Origin: Oscillospiraceae bacterium
Lineage (GTDB): Bacteria; Bacillota; Clostridia; Oscillospirales; Ruminococcaceae
DNA length: 64,000 nt
Reading direction: 5' to 3'
Assembly (NCBI GenBank): GCA_025758045.1
Contig: CP107208.1
Location: forward strand, 2,418,001 to 2,482,000
Positions 35,097 through 44,502 of this stretch are shown here, in pieces. Within the stretch, counting starts at the first letter, position 1. Every line of letters starts with the position of its first letter. The notes under the pieces were generated by a model. It ran no database searches and was not told the origin of the DNA. It saw nothing but the letters and a program-made list of their open reading frames with translations. The position numbers and the translations under genes are program-made.

Positions 35097-36374
35097 ATGG
35101 GCTGGCTTTATCAGCTGTTTTTTCCTGCGCATACACCGACCGAAAATGAACTGGAAATGGGTCGCTACCGGATTATTGCCGAAGGCGCAGTGGCCGGCGT
35201 GATTTATGCCGTTGCCACCGGCAACTTTCTGGCCGGGTATTTGAGCAGCCTTGGGGCGTCCGTATCCTTATGCGCCGCAGCGGCCATGATACCGTCTTTC
35301 GGGTGCGTACTGCAGTTTATCTCGCCCTTTGTGTTTGAACGGATGCACCACCGCAAACTGGCTATATGGCTTATGTGCGTGGTGTTCCGGCTTTCGGTCA
35401 GCAGCATCCTGCTGATACCGCTGGCTCTGCCGGACCCCGGTCATGCCCGCGCTGTGGTGCTGGTGCTTTATACCATCGGCTTTTTCTCTGCGGGGCTTGT
35501 TACGCCGGGGCTGGAACACATGGTTTTGGGCATCGCCCCCCAAGGCGGGCGCGGTCAGTTCTACGCCGTCAAGAGCATTATCGGAACCTGCGTTTCCAGC
35601 GCGGCAACACTTGCACTTGGTCGCGTACTGGATTATTATCTGGAACAGGGGCAGGGCTATACCGGCTTTCTTATCATCGGTATTGTCAGCCTGTCGCTTA
35701 CTGTGGTGGATGCCGTTCTGCTTGCTTCGGTAAGAGAGAACCCGGTAAAATTCACCTCCAAAATGCGCCCGGCGGATATTCTGCGCCCAGTGCGCGACCC
35801 TGCTTACCGTCCATTGCTTTTTTACTGCATCATCGGCGGGCTGACTGGCGGCTTTGCTTCTCCGTTCCTTTCCGTGTATGAGCTGCGGGTGCTGGGGCTC
35901 AGCCACACCTTCATCACATCGGTGGGTGTCGTGTCCGCTGTTGTGGGCATGGCAGGCAGCTGGGTGTGGGGGCGGCTGGCCGACCGCACTGCGTGGAACT
36001 GCGTTATTTGGCTTACTGCATTCCTGAATCTTTCCTGCACGCTGGGCTGGTCCTTTGTGCGCCCTTCCTTTGCACATTTGGTTGCGCCGGTTCTGATTGT
36101 CGTTGCGGCGGGCTGTGCAGGCGGCGCATCACTGGCAAGCACAAACCTGCAATTTGCATTGAGTCCTGAAAGCGGCAAAACCGCTTACTTTGGCGTAACG
36201 GCTGCCATGAGCAGCATTGCCACCTGCACATCGGCCGCAGTGGGAACCGCCATCCAGCCCATGCTGGAAAAATCTATGGGGGACAGCTCAATTTCGCTGC
36301 TGTTTTTTGTGGCAGGCATCGGCGGTTTTGCCAACCTGATTATAAATGGGCGAAAATTGCCCTCTGTAACATAA
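35097..36374 (+). CDS. MFS transporter
   Basis: The 425-aa protein has about twelve membrane helices and starts four bases after the GH20 stop. The loop ATLALGRVLDYYLEQGQG and a WGRLADRTAWN motif after helix 8 resemble MFS sugar or drug porters with an A-like motif. The substrate is unknown; the location suggests export or import of a mono- or disaccharide from the same pathway. Confidence 0.85.
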   Translation: MGWLYQLFFPAHTPTENELEMGRYRIIAEGAVAGVIYAVATGNFLAGYLSSLGASVSLCAAAAMIPSFGCVLQFISPFVFERMHHRKLAIWLMCVVFRLSVSSILLIPLALPDPGHARAVVLVLYTIGFFSAGLVTPGLEHMVLGIAPQGGRGQFYAVKSIIGTCVSSAATLALGRVLDYYLEQGQGYTGFLIIGIVSLSLTVVDAVLLASVRENPVKFTSKMRPADILRPVRDPAYRPLLFYCIIGGLTGGFASPFLSVYELRVLGLSHTFITSVGVVSAVVGMAGSWVWGRLADRTAWNCVIWLTAFLNLSCTLGWSFVRPSFAHLVAPVLIVVAAGCAGGASLASTNLQFALSPESGKTAYFGVTAAMSSIATCTSAAVGTAIQPMLEKSMGDSSISLLFFVAGIGGFANLIINGRKLPSVT

Positions 36375-36387
36375 AGGGAGAAAAAAG

Positions 36388-38988
36388 ATGTACCCATACC
36401 AGAACCCGGATCTTTCGACAGAAGAGCGCATCAGCGACCTGATGAGCCGGATGACCCTTGAAGAAAAGATCCTGCAGACAGATCAGTATTATTCCGGCGA
36501 TTTTACAACGCAGGACGAAAACGGCAAGGTTACAGCCGTGGATATGCAGCGGTTTGATGCACTGATGCAGCACAATAGTGTCGGCAGTGTGCAACTGCGC
36601 GGTATGACTGCTGCCCAAGCCAATGTTGTGCAGCGGTATGCCATAGAAAACACACGTCTTGGCATCCCATACCTTTTTAGCGAGGAAGCACTGCATGGGC
36701 TGATGACAAACAACGCAACCAGTTTTCCGCAGCAAATTGGTCTGGCGGCAAGCTTTGAGCCTGAACTCGGGCGCGAGATGGGACACGCCATTGCGGCAGA
36801 GTCCCGGGCCTGCGGGATTCACGAAACATACAGCCCCGTCATGGATCTGATTCGTGATCCACGGTATGGTCGCGCGGAAGAATCCTATGGTGAGGACACA
36901 TACCTTTGTGCTGAGTTTGCACGCGAAACCGTATTGGGTATGCAGGGGACAGACCTGACGACACCGGACACCGTGGCTGCCGAACCCAAGCACTACGTCG
37001 GCTACGGCAACCCTGTGGGGGGACTGAACTGCGCCCCCTCCACCATGGGACGGCACGATGTATTCAGCGACTGTCTGCCTGTCTTTGAAGCGGCTTTTGC
37101 AGACGGCAAAGCGTGCGACGCTATGTGCAGCTACAACTCCATCGACAGTATTCCGGTATCCATGGACCATGAGCTTTTAACGGATGTCCTGCGCGGGCAG
37201 TTTGGTATGCCGGGGTTTGTCCGCAGCGACCTGACGGCGGTTTCCCGCCTGTATGACTGGCACTTTATTGCCGAAACGCCGGAGGAGGCCATCCGCCTTG
37301 GTCTGGAAGCCGGCGTAGACTTGCAGCTTTACGACTTTCCGCATGATGTCTGGCAGAAAGCGATTGCCCACCTGATTGAAAGCGGTTCCATGAAGATGTC
37401 GGTGCTGGATACGGCGTGTCGGCGTGTGCTGCGTATGAAATTTGCACTGGGGTTGTTTGAAAATCCTTATACGGATGAAAAACGCGCCGATAAAATCCTG
37501 CGCTGCCCGGAACACCTGACCACCGCGGAAAAAATAGCGGAAAAATCCATCGTATTGCTCAAGAATGATGGCTTGCTGCCGATCAGAAAAGACCTGCGCA
37601 GCGTGGCAGTCATCGGTCCGGCAGCTGATACGGTTTCTTATGGCGACTATACCGAAACACGCGGCCGTAAAGGCGGGGTTTCTGTGCTGGACGGAATCCG
37701 TGCTGCAGTCAGCCCCGAAACCGAGGTGCTGTACGAGCGCGGCTGCAACTTTCTGGGGCAGGCGCTGCACCCGTTTGGTCCGTCCATGCTGTACGATGAA
37801 AACGGCAAAGCCGGGCTGACAGGCCGCTATTATAACGGACCTGTGCCGCAGGGCGAACCGGTGCAGGTTCGCACGGATCGTACCGTCAATTTCAACTGGA
37901 TTTTCGCACTGCCGCATCCTGCACTGGATGCCAACTGTTTCAGCGTTGTCTGGACGGGTTCTGTGGTTATGCCCCGCACAATGGATGGCTGCATCGGGCT
38001 GAGTACGCAGGATAGTATGCGCCTGTACGTGGATGACAAACTGCTGATTGATGGCTGGGGCAAGGATAAGAGCGCTGACCAGGCATTGGATTTCCACTTT
38101 GAAGCCGGACGCACTTATAAAATCCGCATTGAGTTTGTCAACGACCGGCGGGGCGCCCGCGTGATTTTCGGGTACAGCGCCGGGCGGGAAAATTTCCCCG
38201 CAGCAGTGGAAGCCGCACGCAAAGCGGATGTCGCCATCCTTTGCATGGGCGACAACGAGGAGACCAGCGGCGAGAACTTTGACCGCACCGACCTGAACCT
38301 GCCCGGCAGACAGCTTGAGCTGGTACAGGCTGTTTATGCAACCGGAACCCCTGTGGTGCTGGTGCTGCAAAGCGGACGCCCCGTTACGGCGAATTGGGAA
38401 AACGATCATCTGCCTGCCATTCTGGAGGCGTGGTTCCCCGGTGAGCAGGGCGGCACCGCTATTGCAAAAACACTGTTTGGCGATGCAGCCCCGGGTGGAC
38501 GGCTTCCCATCACATTCCCGCGCAGTGTCGGGCAGATTCCCTGCCATTACAGCCGGCGACCCGGCGGCGGAAAACGCTATGTGGAGATGGACTGGCTGCC
38601 GCTGTATCCGTTTGGCTACGGTCTGACCTACACAACATTTGCTTACCGCGATATGGCCCTGAGCCGCAGCGTGATCGACCCGCAGGACACGGTCACTGTC
38701 AGTGTCACGGTCACCAATACCGGCAAGTACACCGGCGATGCCGTGCCGCAGCTGTATGTGCGGGATATGTTCAGCTCCGTCGTAAAGCCGGAGCGCCAGC
38801 TGGCAGCTTTCCGCCGTCTGACGCTTGCGCCCGGTGAAAGCCGTCGGGTGGAACTGACTGTCGGACCAAAGCAGCTGCGTACCCTTGGTCCTGATTATGT
38901 ATGGCGGGTAGAACCCGGAAAATTTGAACTCCAGCTTGGCGACAATGCAGAGAATATTCTGCTGCGCGCCGACCTGACCGTAGAGTAA
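36388..38988 (+). CDS. GH3 beta-glycosidase with PA14 insert
   Basis: The 866-aa protein begins with the GH3 barrel (MSRMTLEEKILQTDQ) and has the nucleophile Asp281 in FVRSDLTAVSRL. The second sandwich domain (SIVLLKNDGLLPI) is interrupted near residues 475-600 by a PA14-type beta domain (GLTGRYYNGPVP, LYVDDKLLIDGWG). A fibronectin-III-like end follows (VSVTVTNTGKYTGDAVPQLY). GH3-PA14 enzymes are usually beta-glucosidases or beta-xylosidases; the true substrate is not readable from sequence. No signal peptide is present. Confidence 0.9.
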   Translation: MYPYQNPDLSTEERISDLMSRMTLEEKILQTDQYYSGDFTTQDENGKVTAVDMQRFDALMQHNSVGSVQLRGMTAAQANVVQRYAIENTRLGIPYLFSEEALHGLMTNNATSFPQQIGLAASFEPELGREMGHAIAAESRACGIHETYSPVMDLIRDPRYGRAEESYGEDTYLCAEFARETVLGMQGTDLTTPDTVAAEPKHYVGYGNPVGGLNCAPSTMGRHDVFSDCLPVFEAAFADGKACDAMCSYNSIDSIPVSMDHELLTDVLRGQFGMPGFVRSDLTAVSRLYDWHFIAETPEEAIRLGLEAGVDLQLYDFPHDVWQKAIAHLIESGSMKMSVLDTACRRVLRMKFALGLFENPYTDEKRADKILRCPEHLTTAEKIAEKSIVLLKNDGLLPIRKDLRSVAVIGPAADTVSYGDYTETRGRKGGVSVLDGIRAAVSPETEVLYERGCNFLGQALHPFGPSMLYDENGKAGLTGRYYNGPVPQGEPVQVRTDRTVNFNWIFALPHPALDANCFSVVWTGSVVMPRTMDGCIGLSTQDSMRLYVDDKLLIDGWGKDKSADQALDFHFEAGRTYKIRIEFVNDRRGARVIFGYSAGRENFPAAVEAARKADVAILCMGDNEETSGENFDRTDLNLPGRQLELVQAVYATGTPVVLVLQSGRPVTANWENDHLPAILEAWFPGEQGGTAIAKTLFGDAAPGGRLPITFPRSVGQIPCHYSRRPGGGKRYVEMDWLPLYPFGYGLTYTTFAYRDMALSRSVIDPQDTVTVSVTVTNTGKYTGDAVPQLYVRDMFSSVVKPERQLAAFRRLTLAPGESRRVELTVGPKQLRTLGPDYVWRVEPGKFELQLGDNAENILLRADLTVE

Positions 38989-39010
38989 AGCAAGGAAGGA
39001 GAAACGGCAT

Positions 39011-39955
39011 ATGTTGTATCTGGGCGTAGATCTTGGCGGCACAAACATCAAGGCCGCACTTGTGAACAGCGAGGGTGAAATTCTGTGCGAAGCCAACACC
39101 CCCACAAACCTGCCGCGCCCGGCGGAAGCTGTCTGCGATGACATTGCAGCGCTGTGCCTGCAGCTGGCGGAGGGAAAGGACGTTGCAGGTGTTGGTGTCG
39201 GATGCCCGGGAACTGTGGACGGCGGAACGGTGCTGTATTCCAACAACCTAGATTGGCATGATTTTGCAATGGAGGAATATCTGGCGCAAAAGACAGGTCT
39301 GCCGGTTGCCGTTGGTAATGATGCAAATGTTGCTGCATTGGGCGAGGCTCTTGCGGGCTGCGCTAAAGGCGCACAGAGTACCGTTGTCGTTACTTTGGGA
39401 ACCGGCGTTGGTGCAGGCGTTGTACTGGATGGAAAACTGCTGACAGGCTACACCGGCGCCGCCTCCGAAGCCGGACACATGGTGATTCTTGATACAGCAG
39501 ACGCCCCGCGCTGCACCTGCGGACGTCATGGATGCCTTGAGGCACTGGCCAGTGCCACCGCACTGATCCGCATGACAAAAGAAGCACGGCTTGCCCACCC
39601 GGAAAGTGCGCTGAACGTGCTGGCCGCAAAGCCGGAAGACGTGAACGGTCGCACGGCATTTGATGCCGCTGCGCAGGGGGATGCCGCCGCACAGCAGGTT
39701 GTGGATACCTACATTCATTATCTTGCGGTAGGCATTGCCAACCTGATTAACATCTTTTTCCCGGAGGTCATCGGGCTGTCCGGCGGTGTAGCCAACCAGG
39801 GTGAAAACCTGCTGAAGCCGCTGCGTGCCGCCGTGGAGCCCATGGTGTTCGGACATGATTTTGCCCAAAAACATACCCGCATTACAGCCTGCACGCTGGG
39901 CTACCGCGCAGGGGTCATCGGTGCAGCCCTGCTGGCCAAAAGCCGCATGGAATGA
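39011..39955 (+). CDS. ROK-family glucokinase-type kinase
   Basis: The 314-aa product has all canonical ROK features: GVDLGGTNIKAALVNSEG at the start, GNDANVAALGE with the catalytic Asp, TLGTGVGAGVV, and the zinc site CTCGRHGCLE. GGAAGGAG precedes the ATG. It phosphorylates glucose, mannose or N-acetylmannosamine-like sugars released by the glycosidases. The gene overlaps the start context of the mutase gene. Confidence 0.92.
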   Translation: MLYLGVDLGGTNIKAALVNSEGEILCEANTPTNLPRPAEAVCDDIAALCLQLAEGKDVAGVGVGCPGTVDGGTVLYSNNLDWHDFAMEEYLAQKTGLPVAVGNDANVAALGEALAGCAKGAQSTVVVTLGTGVGAGVVLDGKLLTGYTGAASEAGHMVILDTADAPRCTCGRHGCLEALASATALIRMTKEARLAHPESALNVLAAKPEDVNGRTAFDAAAQGDAAAQQVVDTYIHYLAVGIANLINIFFPEVIGLSGGVANQGENLLKPLRAAVEPMVFGHDFAQKHTRITACTLGYRAGVIGAALLAKSRME

Positions 39956-39966
39956 GGAAAATTAAG

Positions 39967-41640
39967 ATGGACATCAAAAAAGAATATGAGCGATGGCTTG
40001 CTAATGCAACGGCAGATGCCGATGTTGCCGCCGAACTGAAAACGCTGGACGATGCCAAAATCGAGGATGCCTTCTACCGTGACCTTGACTTTGGCACGGG
40101 TGGTCTGCGCGGCGTAATCGGTGCAGGCACCAACCGCATGAACATTTACACGGTCGCAAAAGCATCGCAGGGCTTGGCTGACTATCTGAAGAAAAACTTT
40201 GCAGAGCCTTCTGTGGCAATCGGCTATGACAGCCGCATCAAGAGCGACGTGTTCGCAAAAGTCGCTGCTGGTGTTTTTGCAGCCAATGGGGTCAAGGTGA
40301 GTATCTGGCCTGTTCTGATGCCGGTGCCTACCGTGTCCTTTGCGACCCGTTATCTGCATACCTCTGCGGGTGTCATGGTCACCGCTTCCCATAACCCCAG
40401 CAAATACAACGGCTACAAGGTTTACGGCGCAGATGGCTGCCAGATTACCACTGAGGCTGCTGCGGAGATTCTTGCCGAAATCGAGAAGCTGGACATTTTT
40501 GCAGACGTCAAGACTAGCGATTTTGAAGCAGGTGTTACAAGCGGCAACATCCAGTACATCCCGGACGAAGTCTATACCGCATTTGTGAATGAGGTCAAGA
40601 ATCAGTCTGTCCTGTTTGGCGAAGAAGTCAATAAGGATGTGGCTATTGTTTACAGCCCGCTGAACGGCACCGGCCTGAAGCCTGTGACCCGCACACTGAA
40701 GGAGATGGGCTACACCAACATCACCGTGGTCAAGGAGCAGGAGCAGCCGGACGGGAACTTCCCGACTTGCCCGTACCCGAATCCGGAGATTAAAGAAGCT
40801 ATGGCACTGGGCATGGAGTATGCCAAAAAGTGCAATGCGGATTTACTGCTTGCCACCGACCCGGACTGCGATCGTGTGGGCATTGCAGTCAAGAACAAGG
40901 CGGGTAAATATGAACTGCTGACCGGAAACCAGACAGGTATGCTGTTACTGGATTATATTTGCTGCCAGCGTGTGAAACACGGCAAGATGCCCACTGACCC
41001 GGTTATGATCAAAACCATCGTGACGATGGATATGGGCGAGCAAATCGCTACCCATTATGGTTTGCGGACAATCAATGTGCTGACGGGATTCAAGTTTATC
41101 GGTGAGCAGATTGGCAAGCTGGAAAAGCAGGGCAGGGCAGACAGCTATGTGTTCGGCTTTGAGGAAAGCTACGGCTACCTGACCGGCTCCTACGTCCGCG
41201 ATAAGGACGGCGTGGACGGTGCTTACATGATCTGCGAGATGTTCAGCTACTACGCCACCAAGGGCATCAGCCTGCTGGATAAGCTGGACGAGCTGTACAA
41301 GACCTATGGCTACTGCCTGAACACCCTGCACAGCTACGAGTTCGACGGCAGCGCCGGTTTTGCCAAGATGCAGAGCATTATGCAGGCATTCCGCGGCAAT
41401 ATCAAAGCGTTTGGCGGTAAGAAGGTTGTAAAGCTGCTGGATTATGCTTATGGCCTGGACGGGCTGCCCAAGTCTGAAGTGCTGAAGTTCCTGCTGGAAG
41501 ATAACTGCTCTATTGTCGTGCGTCCCTCCGGCACGGAGCCGAAACTGAAAATTTACATTTCTGTCAGTGCCGAAAACAGAGAAGCTGCTGAAAAGGTCGA
41601 ATGTGAAATTGTGAAAGACGCCGAGAAGTGGTTTGCTTAA
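39967..41640 (+). CDS. Phosphoglucomutase/phosphomannomutase
   Basis: The 557-aa protein has the phosphoserine loop TASHNPSKYNGYKVYG (Ser141), the metal loop ATDPDCDRVGIAV, the sugar loop EESYGYLTGSY and the phosphate loop RPSGTEPKLKI. GAGG lies at 39953-39957, ten bases before the ATG. In this locus it should turn mannose-1-phosphate from GH130 into mannose-6-phosphate, or glucose-1-phosphate into glucose-6-phosphate. The 216 bases after it hold no recognisable gene. Confidence 0.94.
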   Translation: MDIKKEYERWLANATADADVAAELKTLDDAKIEDAFYRDLDFGTGGLRGVIGAGTNRMNIYTVAKASQGLADYLKKNFAEPSVAIGYDSRIKSDVFAKVAAGVFAANGVKVSIWPVLMPVPTVSFATRYLHTSAGVMVTASHNPSKYNGYKVYGADGCQITTEAAAEILAEIEKLDIFADVKTSDFEAGVTSGNIQYIPDEVYTAFVNEVKNQSVLFGEEVNKDVAIVYSPLNGTGLKPVTRTLKEMGYTNITVVKEQEQPDGNFPTCPYPNPEIKEAMALGMEYAKKCNADLLLATDPDCDRVGIAVKNKAGKYELLTGNQTGMLLLDYICCQRVKHGKMPTDPVMIKTIVTMDMGEQIATHYGLRTINVLTGFKFIGEQIGKLEKQGRADSYVFGFEESYGYLTGSYVRDKDGVDGAYMICEMFSYYATKGISLLDKLDELYKTYGYCLNTLHSYEFDGSAGFAKMQSIMQAFRGNIKAFGGKKVVKLLDYAYGLDGLPKSEVLKFLLEDNCSIVVRPSGTEPKLKIYISVSAENREAAEKVECEIVKDAEKWFA

Positions 41641-41856
41641 AGTGAAGATTTTAGCGCCCTGTGCTGAGCGCCATAACCTATTTTGGTGCAGCTGCGACCG
41701 CACGGGGCATCGGCGGCATAGCCGAGGCTGGAATGCGGTGTTTCTACTCTGGCTGGGCATGACACAGTCAGCGTTTATTGTGTGCTATTTTTTGCGAGAA
41801 CAGGAAACAGAAGATGCCTGAGTAAAAAATGAAATTTTGAGGTAAAGGAGATCCAT

Positions 41857-42762
41857 ATGAATATACTGAAATTGACTCCCAGCTGCAAGGATTACCTGTG
41901 GGGCGGCAGCCGCCTGCGCAGTGACTTTGGCATCAAGAGCGATCTGAACCCGCTGGCCGAGGCGTGGGTGCTTTCCTGCCACCCGGACGGTCCCAGCTAT
42001 CTGGCGGACGGCACAACGCTGGCGGACTATGTGACCGCCCACCCGGGCTGCCTTGGCACCGACTGCGAGAAGTTTGAACAGTTCCCAATCCTGACAAAGT
42101 TCATTGACGCAAAGAACAATCTGTCCATTCAGGTACACCCCTCCAACGAGTACGCGCTGAAAAACGAGCATCAGTACGGCAAGACCGAAATGTGGTATGT
42201 GCTGGACTGTGAGCCGGGTGCCTTCCTGTACTATGGCTTTGACCATGAAATCTCCAAGGCGGAGTTTGAGGAGCGCATCAAGAATAACACCCTGACCGAG
42301 GTGTTGAACGCCGTGCCGGTGCACAAGGGTGACTGCTTCTTTATTCCGGCCGGCACGCTGCACGCCATTTGCAAGGGCATTGTCATTGCCGAGGTACAGC
42401 AGAACTCCAACGTGACCTACCGTGTGTACGATTACGGCCGTGTGGGGGCGGACGGCAAGCCACGCGCCCTGCACGTGGAGAAGGCGTTGGACGTGACCCT
42501 GCGCACCCCGCCTGTCAAGCATGACTTCGGCAACCATCTGGCGCAGGGTGAATATTTCACCGTGGATGCCAAGAACGGCGCGTTTGAGGACACAGCGGAC
42601 GAGAAGAGCTTTGTTTCGCTGCTCGTCACAGACGGCGAGGGTGAGCTGACCTGCGGTGGTGAGACCGTGGTCGTCAAGAAAGGCGACAGCTTCTTCCTGC
42701 CCGCAGGCAGCGGCAGCTATGCCGTGCGCGGTACCTGTCAGACCTTGGTGACAAGGGTGTGA
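41857..42762 (+). CDS. manA: Mannose-6-phosphate isomerase, class I
   Basis: The 301-aa protein has the ManA-type cupin with zinc ligands in LSIQVHPSNEYALKNE, followed by KTEMWYVLD and CFFIPAGTLHAICKG, plus DYGRVGADGKPRALHVEKA. AAAGGAG precedes the ATG. It completes the route mannose-1-phosphate to mannose-6-phosphate to fructose-6-phosphate. The longer isomerase at 19991 shares the active-site motifs but has an extra domain, so the two may serve different conditions. Confidence 0.93.
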   Translation: MNILKLTPSCKDYLWGGSRLRSDFGIKSDLNPLAEAWVLSCHPDGPSYLADGTTLADYVTAHPGCLGTDCEKFEQFPILTKFIDAKNNLSIQVHPSNEYALKNEHQYGKTEMWYVLDCEPGAFLYYGFDHEISKAEFEERIKNNTLTEVLNAVPVHKGDCFFIPAGTLHAICKGIVIAEVQQNSNVTYRVYDYGRVGADGKPRALHVEKALDVTLRTPPVKHDFGNHLAQGEYFTVDAKNGAFEDTADEKSFVSLLVTDGEGELTCGGETVVVKKGDSFFLPAGSGSYAVRGTCQTLVTRV

Positions 42763-42913
42763 AGTAAGACTATTCGCTTGGCAGCGTACATCGGGATAGA
42801 AATGCGCCGCAACTTAGAAATCAGTCTGTGCTGGATACGCAAGCAAAACAGATGAAAGAGTTTATAAAAGCAAGACGGTAAAGATACACATAATAATAGG
42901 TGAAGTAATATAA

Positions 42914-43012
42914 GGCAATACCGCATAATTCTAAGTACCGATACGGCGAGCAAGGTGCGGCAGCCGCCGGAACGGTGCTTAAGCCGTCAGGCGGGAATTG
43001 TGCGGTATTGCC
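42914..43012 (-). repeat. MITE-like repeat copy 1 (99 bp, inverted)
   Basis: Both ends read GGCAAyACCGCAyAATTC inward. The element is flanked by ATAA on each side (42910-42913 and 43013-43016). It is a shortened form of the copies at 43983 and 51975, in the opposite orientation, and encodes nothing. Confidence 0.85.
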
Positions 43013-43161
43013 ATAAATTTTATGCTGTACCTGATACATTGCAAACAGCAGAAAAACTAGTACAGAGATATTTAATTGAAGAACTTACACTGAATCTTTC
43101 TGTATGAGACAGGAACTTTTCCGCTATTGGCATATAGTCGGAATAAAAAACTTCTAATGCA

Positions 43162-43203
43162 AAACACCGCTGATTCCTTTACTGAAATCGGCGGTGTTTT
43201 TTT
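43162..43203. terminator. Orphan terminator
   Basis: AAACACCGCTGATT (43162-43175) pairs with AATCGGCGGTGTTT (43186-43199), one wobble, followed by TTTT. The stretch 42763-43161 before it has only MITE copy 1 and no gene. Confidence 0.75.
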
Positions 43204-43301
43204 AACTTCAAAAATTCACAAAAAGTTCAAATAATTAGTGCAAGGTTTTTGCACTAATTACATTTAAGATGGGGTTTAGAGAAATGAGAGGAGGTGATGG
43301 A

Positions 43302-43364
43302 GTGTCTGACGTCGAAATACGCCGCAATGAAATTATTGAGCTTTTATATACATATAAAAAATAG
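43302..43364 (+). CDS. Possible 20-aa peptide gene
   Basis: An AGAGGAGGTGAT site precedes a GTG and 20 codons (VSDVEIRRNEIIELLYTYKK). A terminator begins at its stop codon. An alternative ATG at 43297 in another frame encodes a 33-aa peptide. The strong ribosome site and the tight terminator argue that something small is made, perhaps the stub of a DNA-binding protein. There is no known match. Confidence 0.35.
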   Translation: MSDVEIRRNEIIELLYTYKK

Positions 43365-43410
43365 CGCCTCAATCCGATTGCATACAGCAACAGATTAAAG
43401 GCGCTGTTTT
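43363..43410 (+). terminator. Terminator after the small peptide frame
   Basis: AGCGCCT (43363-43369) pairs with AGGCGCT (43399-43405), with CAATC/GATTA extending the stem, followed by GTTTTG. Confidence 0.6.
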
Positions 43411-43462
43411 GTTGTCCTGCACATTAAAGACAACAATGTGCCCAAAACGGCTCACAACACTT

Positions 43463-43978
43463 TTAGATCGAAAATCGAGGCGTTTTATCGCGTTGAGTTC
43501 CCTGTGTTTTACCCCCGTATTTACCCCCATTTGGGAGTAAAGTACATGGATTTATGTGGATTTACATGAAATGGAGGATGGCTTAAAACAGCGTATCTAT
43601 GAAAATATATTGAGGTTTTTGGAGAATTATAGATATATAAAAAGTACCGCTGAAGCTACGATACCTAATTTCATATTCCAAAATTCTCCTTTATTATCGT
43701 TATTTTATCTTGTCCGATTTTGGGGTTGCCCCCTCATTTTTGGACGGTAAGAGTACGCTTCTCCCAATGGATGGCGGCCCCAATCAAACCAATCAGTCAC
43801 CCGTGCGCAGCCCGGTTTCCAACAGCAGAGCATATAGCCGGCGGTTGTGGGGTTCTTTTGCTTGGCTTCGGGCAGCGACTTGCAGTATTTTCTCGCCGTT
43901 CCCCATCTTTGGTATAGCATCTTGCGGAATATAACCCGTCCTTTCTTTGGCGTATGCCTTTTCCGCATTCTTTTCGCG
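43463..43978 (-). pseudogene. Tyrosine recombinase (integrase), shattered remnant
   Basis: Reading the minus strand, pieces of a phage/ICE-type integrase appear in changing frames. GKGIRQRKDGLYSAR (an N-terminal AP2-like arm) is followed by KYCKSLPEAK, then NRRLYALLLETGLRTGD (the catalytic R region), then AAIHWEKRTLTVQK near 43734. A C-terminal piece LLPNGGKYGGKTQGTQ to a stop lies at 43463-43543. The stretch 43544-43733 is unrelated or lost sequence. Several frameshifts and a large deletion make it non-functional; MITE copy 2 lies four bases from its 5' end. Confidence 0.7.
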
Positions 43979-43982
43979 TTAG

Positions 43983-44154
43983 GGCAACACCGCACAATTC
44001 CCGCCTAACGGCTTAAGCACCGCTCCGGCGGCTACGGCACGGCATCTGCGTTGCCAAAATGCTCGATAATACACAAAGTATTATCTGCGCTTTTGGCTTA
44101 GCATCTGCCGCACCTCGCTCGCCGTATCGGCACTTAGAATTATGCGGTATTGCC
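43983..44154 (+). repeat. MITE-like repeat copy 2 (172 bp)
   Basis: It has the same inverted ends as copies 1 and 3 and is flanked by TTAG on both sides (43979-43982 and 44155-44158). It contains about 70 internal bases absent from copy 1 and lacks about 112 bases found in copy 3. It is non-coding. Confidence 0.88.
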
Positions 44155-44158
44155 TTAG

Positions 44159-44444
44159 GTTTTTACCCATAGTGGACTCCTTTTCAAAGCGGGAATCCAA
44201 CGCGATACTGAAATTATAGCACATGAAATCCCTATTTTCAACGGCATTGCCTCTCTTAAATGATCAGCTTGCTGCGGAGGCAGGCTTCAAATTCCTTGCG
44301 TTTGCCCCATTTCTTTGACCCCGCATACAACACAAAAGGGCAGTGGGGCTGTTTGAGCATGGCATCAACGGCAGCTTTCATTCTATGCGGTATTGCCGCG
44401 CAGATAGAAGGTTTTTGCCTGGCTGAAAATAAAAGCGGATAAGC
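44159..44444. other. Non-coding stretch with a lone MITE-end match
   Basis: No gene is supported here. The 14 bases at 44384-44397 (TATGCGGTATTGCC) equal one MITE terminus without the other, perhaps a solo end left by an imprecise event. Confidence 0.4.
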
Positions 44445-44473
44445 TTGAACTTAATGACGTAATATGGTACAAT
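44445..44473 (+). promoter_or_regulatory. Promoter before the small gene at 44503
   Basis: TTGAAC (44445-44450) and TACAAT (44468-44473) are 17 bases apart and 30 bases before the ATG. Confidence 0.65.
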
Positions 44474-44502
44474 TTTATTAAATACATCGCAGGGGGTATC
44501 CC

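Noticed and set aside
37177..39246. A 689-codon open frame opposite GH3 and ROK genes
   Set aside because: No start signal, and both + strand genes are strongly supported.
41641..41856. Possible small gene between the mutase and manA
   Set aside because: The only frame has no ribosome site and a composition unlike coding neighbours.
43556..43750. 64-codon + strand frame in the integrase debris
   Set aside because: No ribosome site and no family; it overlaps minus-strand integrase pieces.
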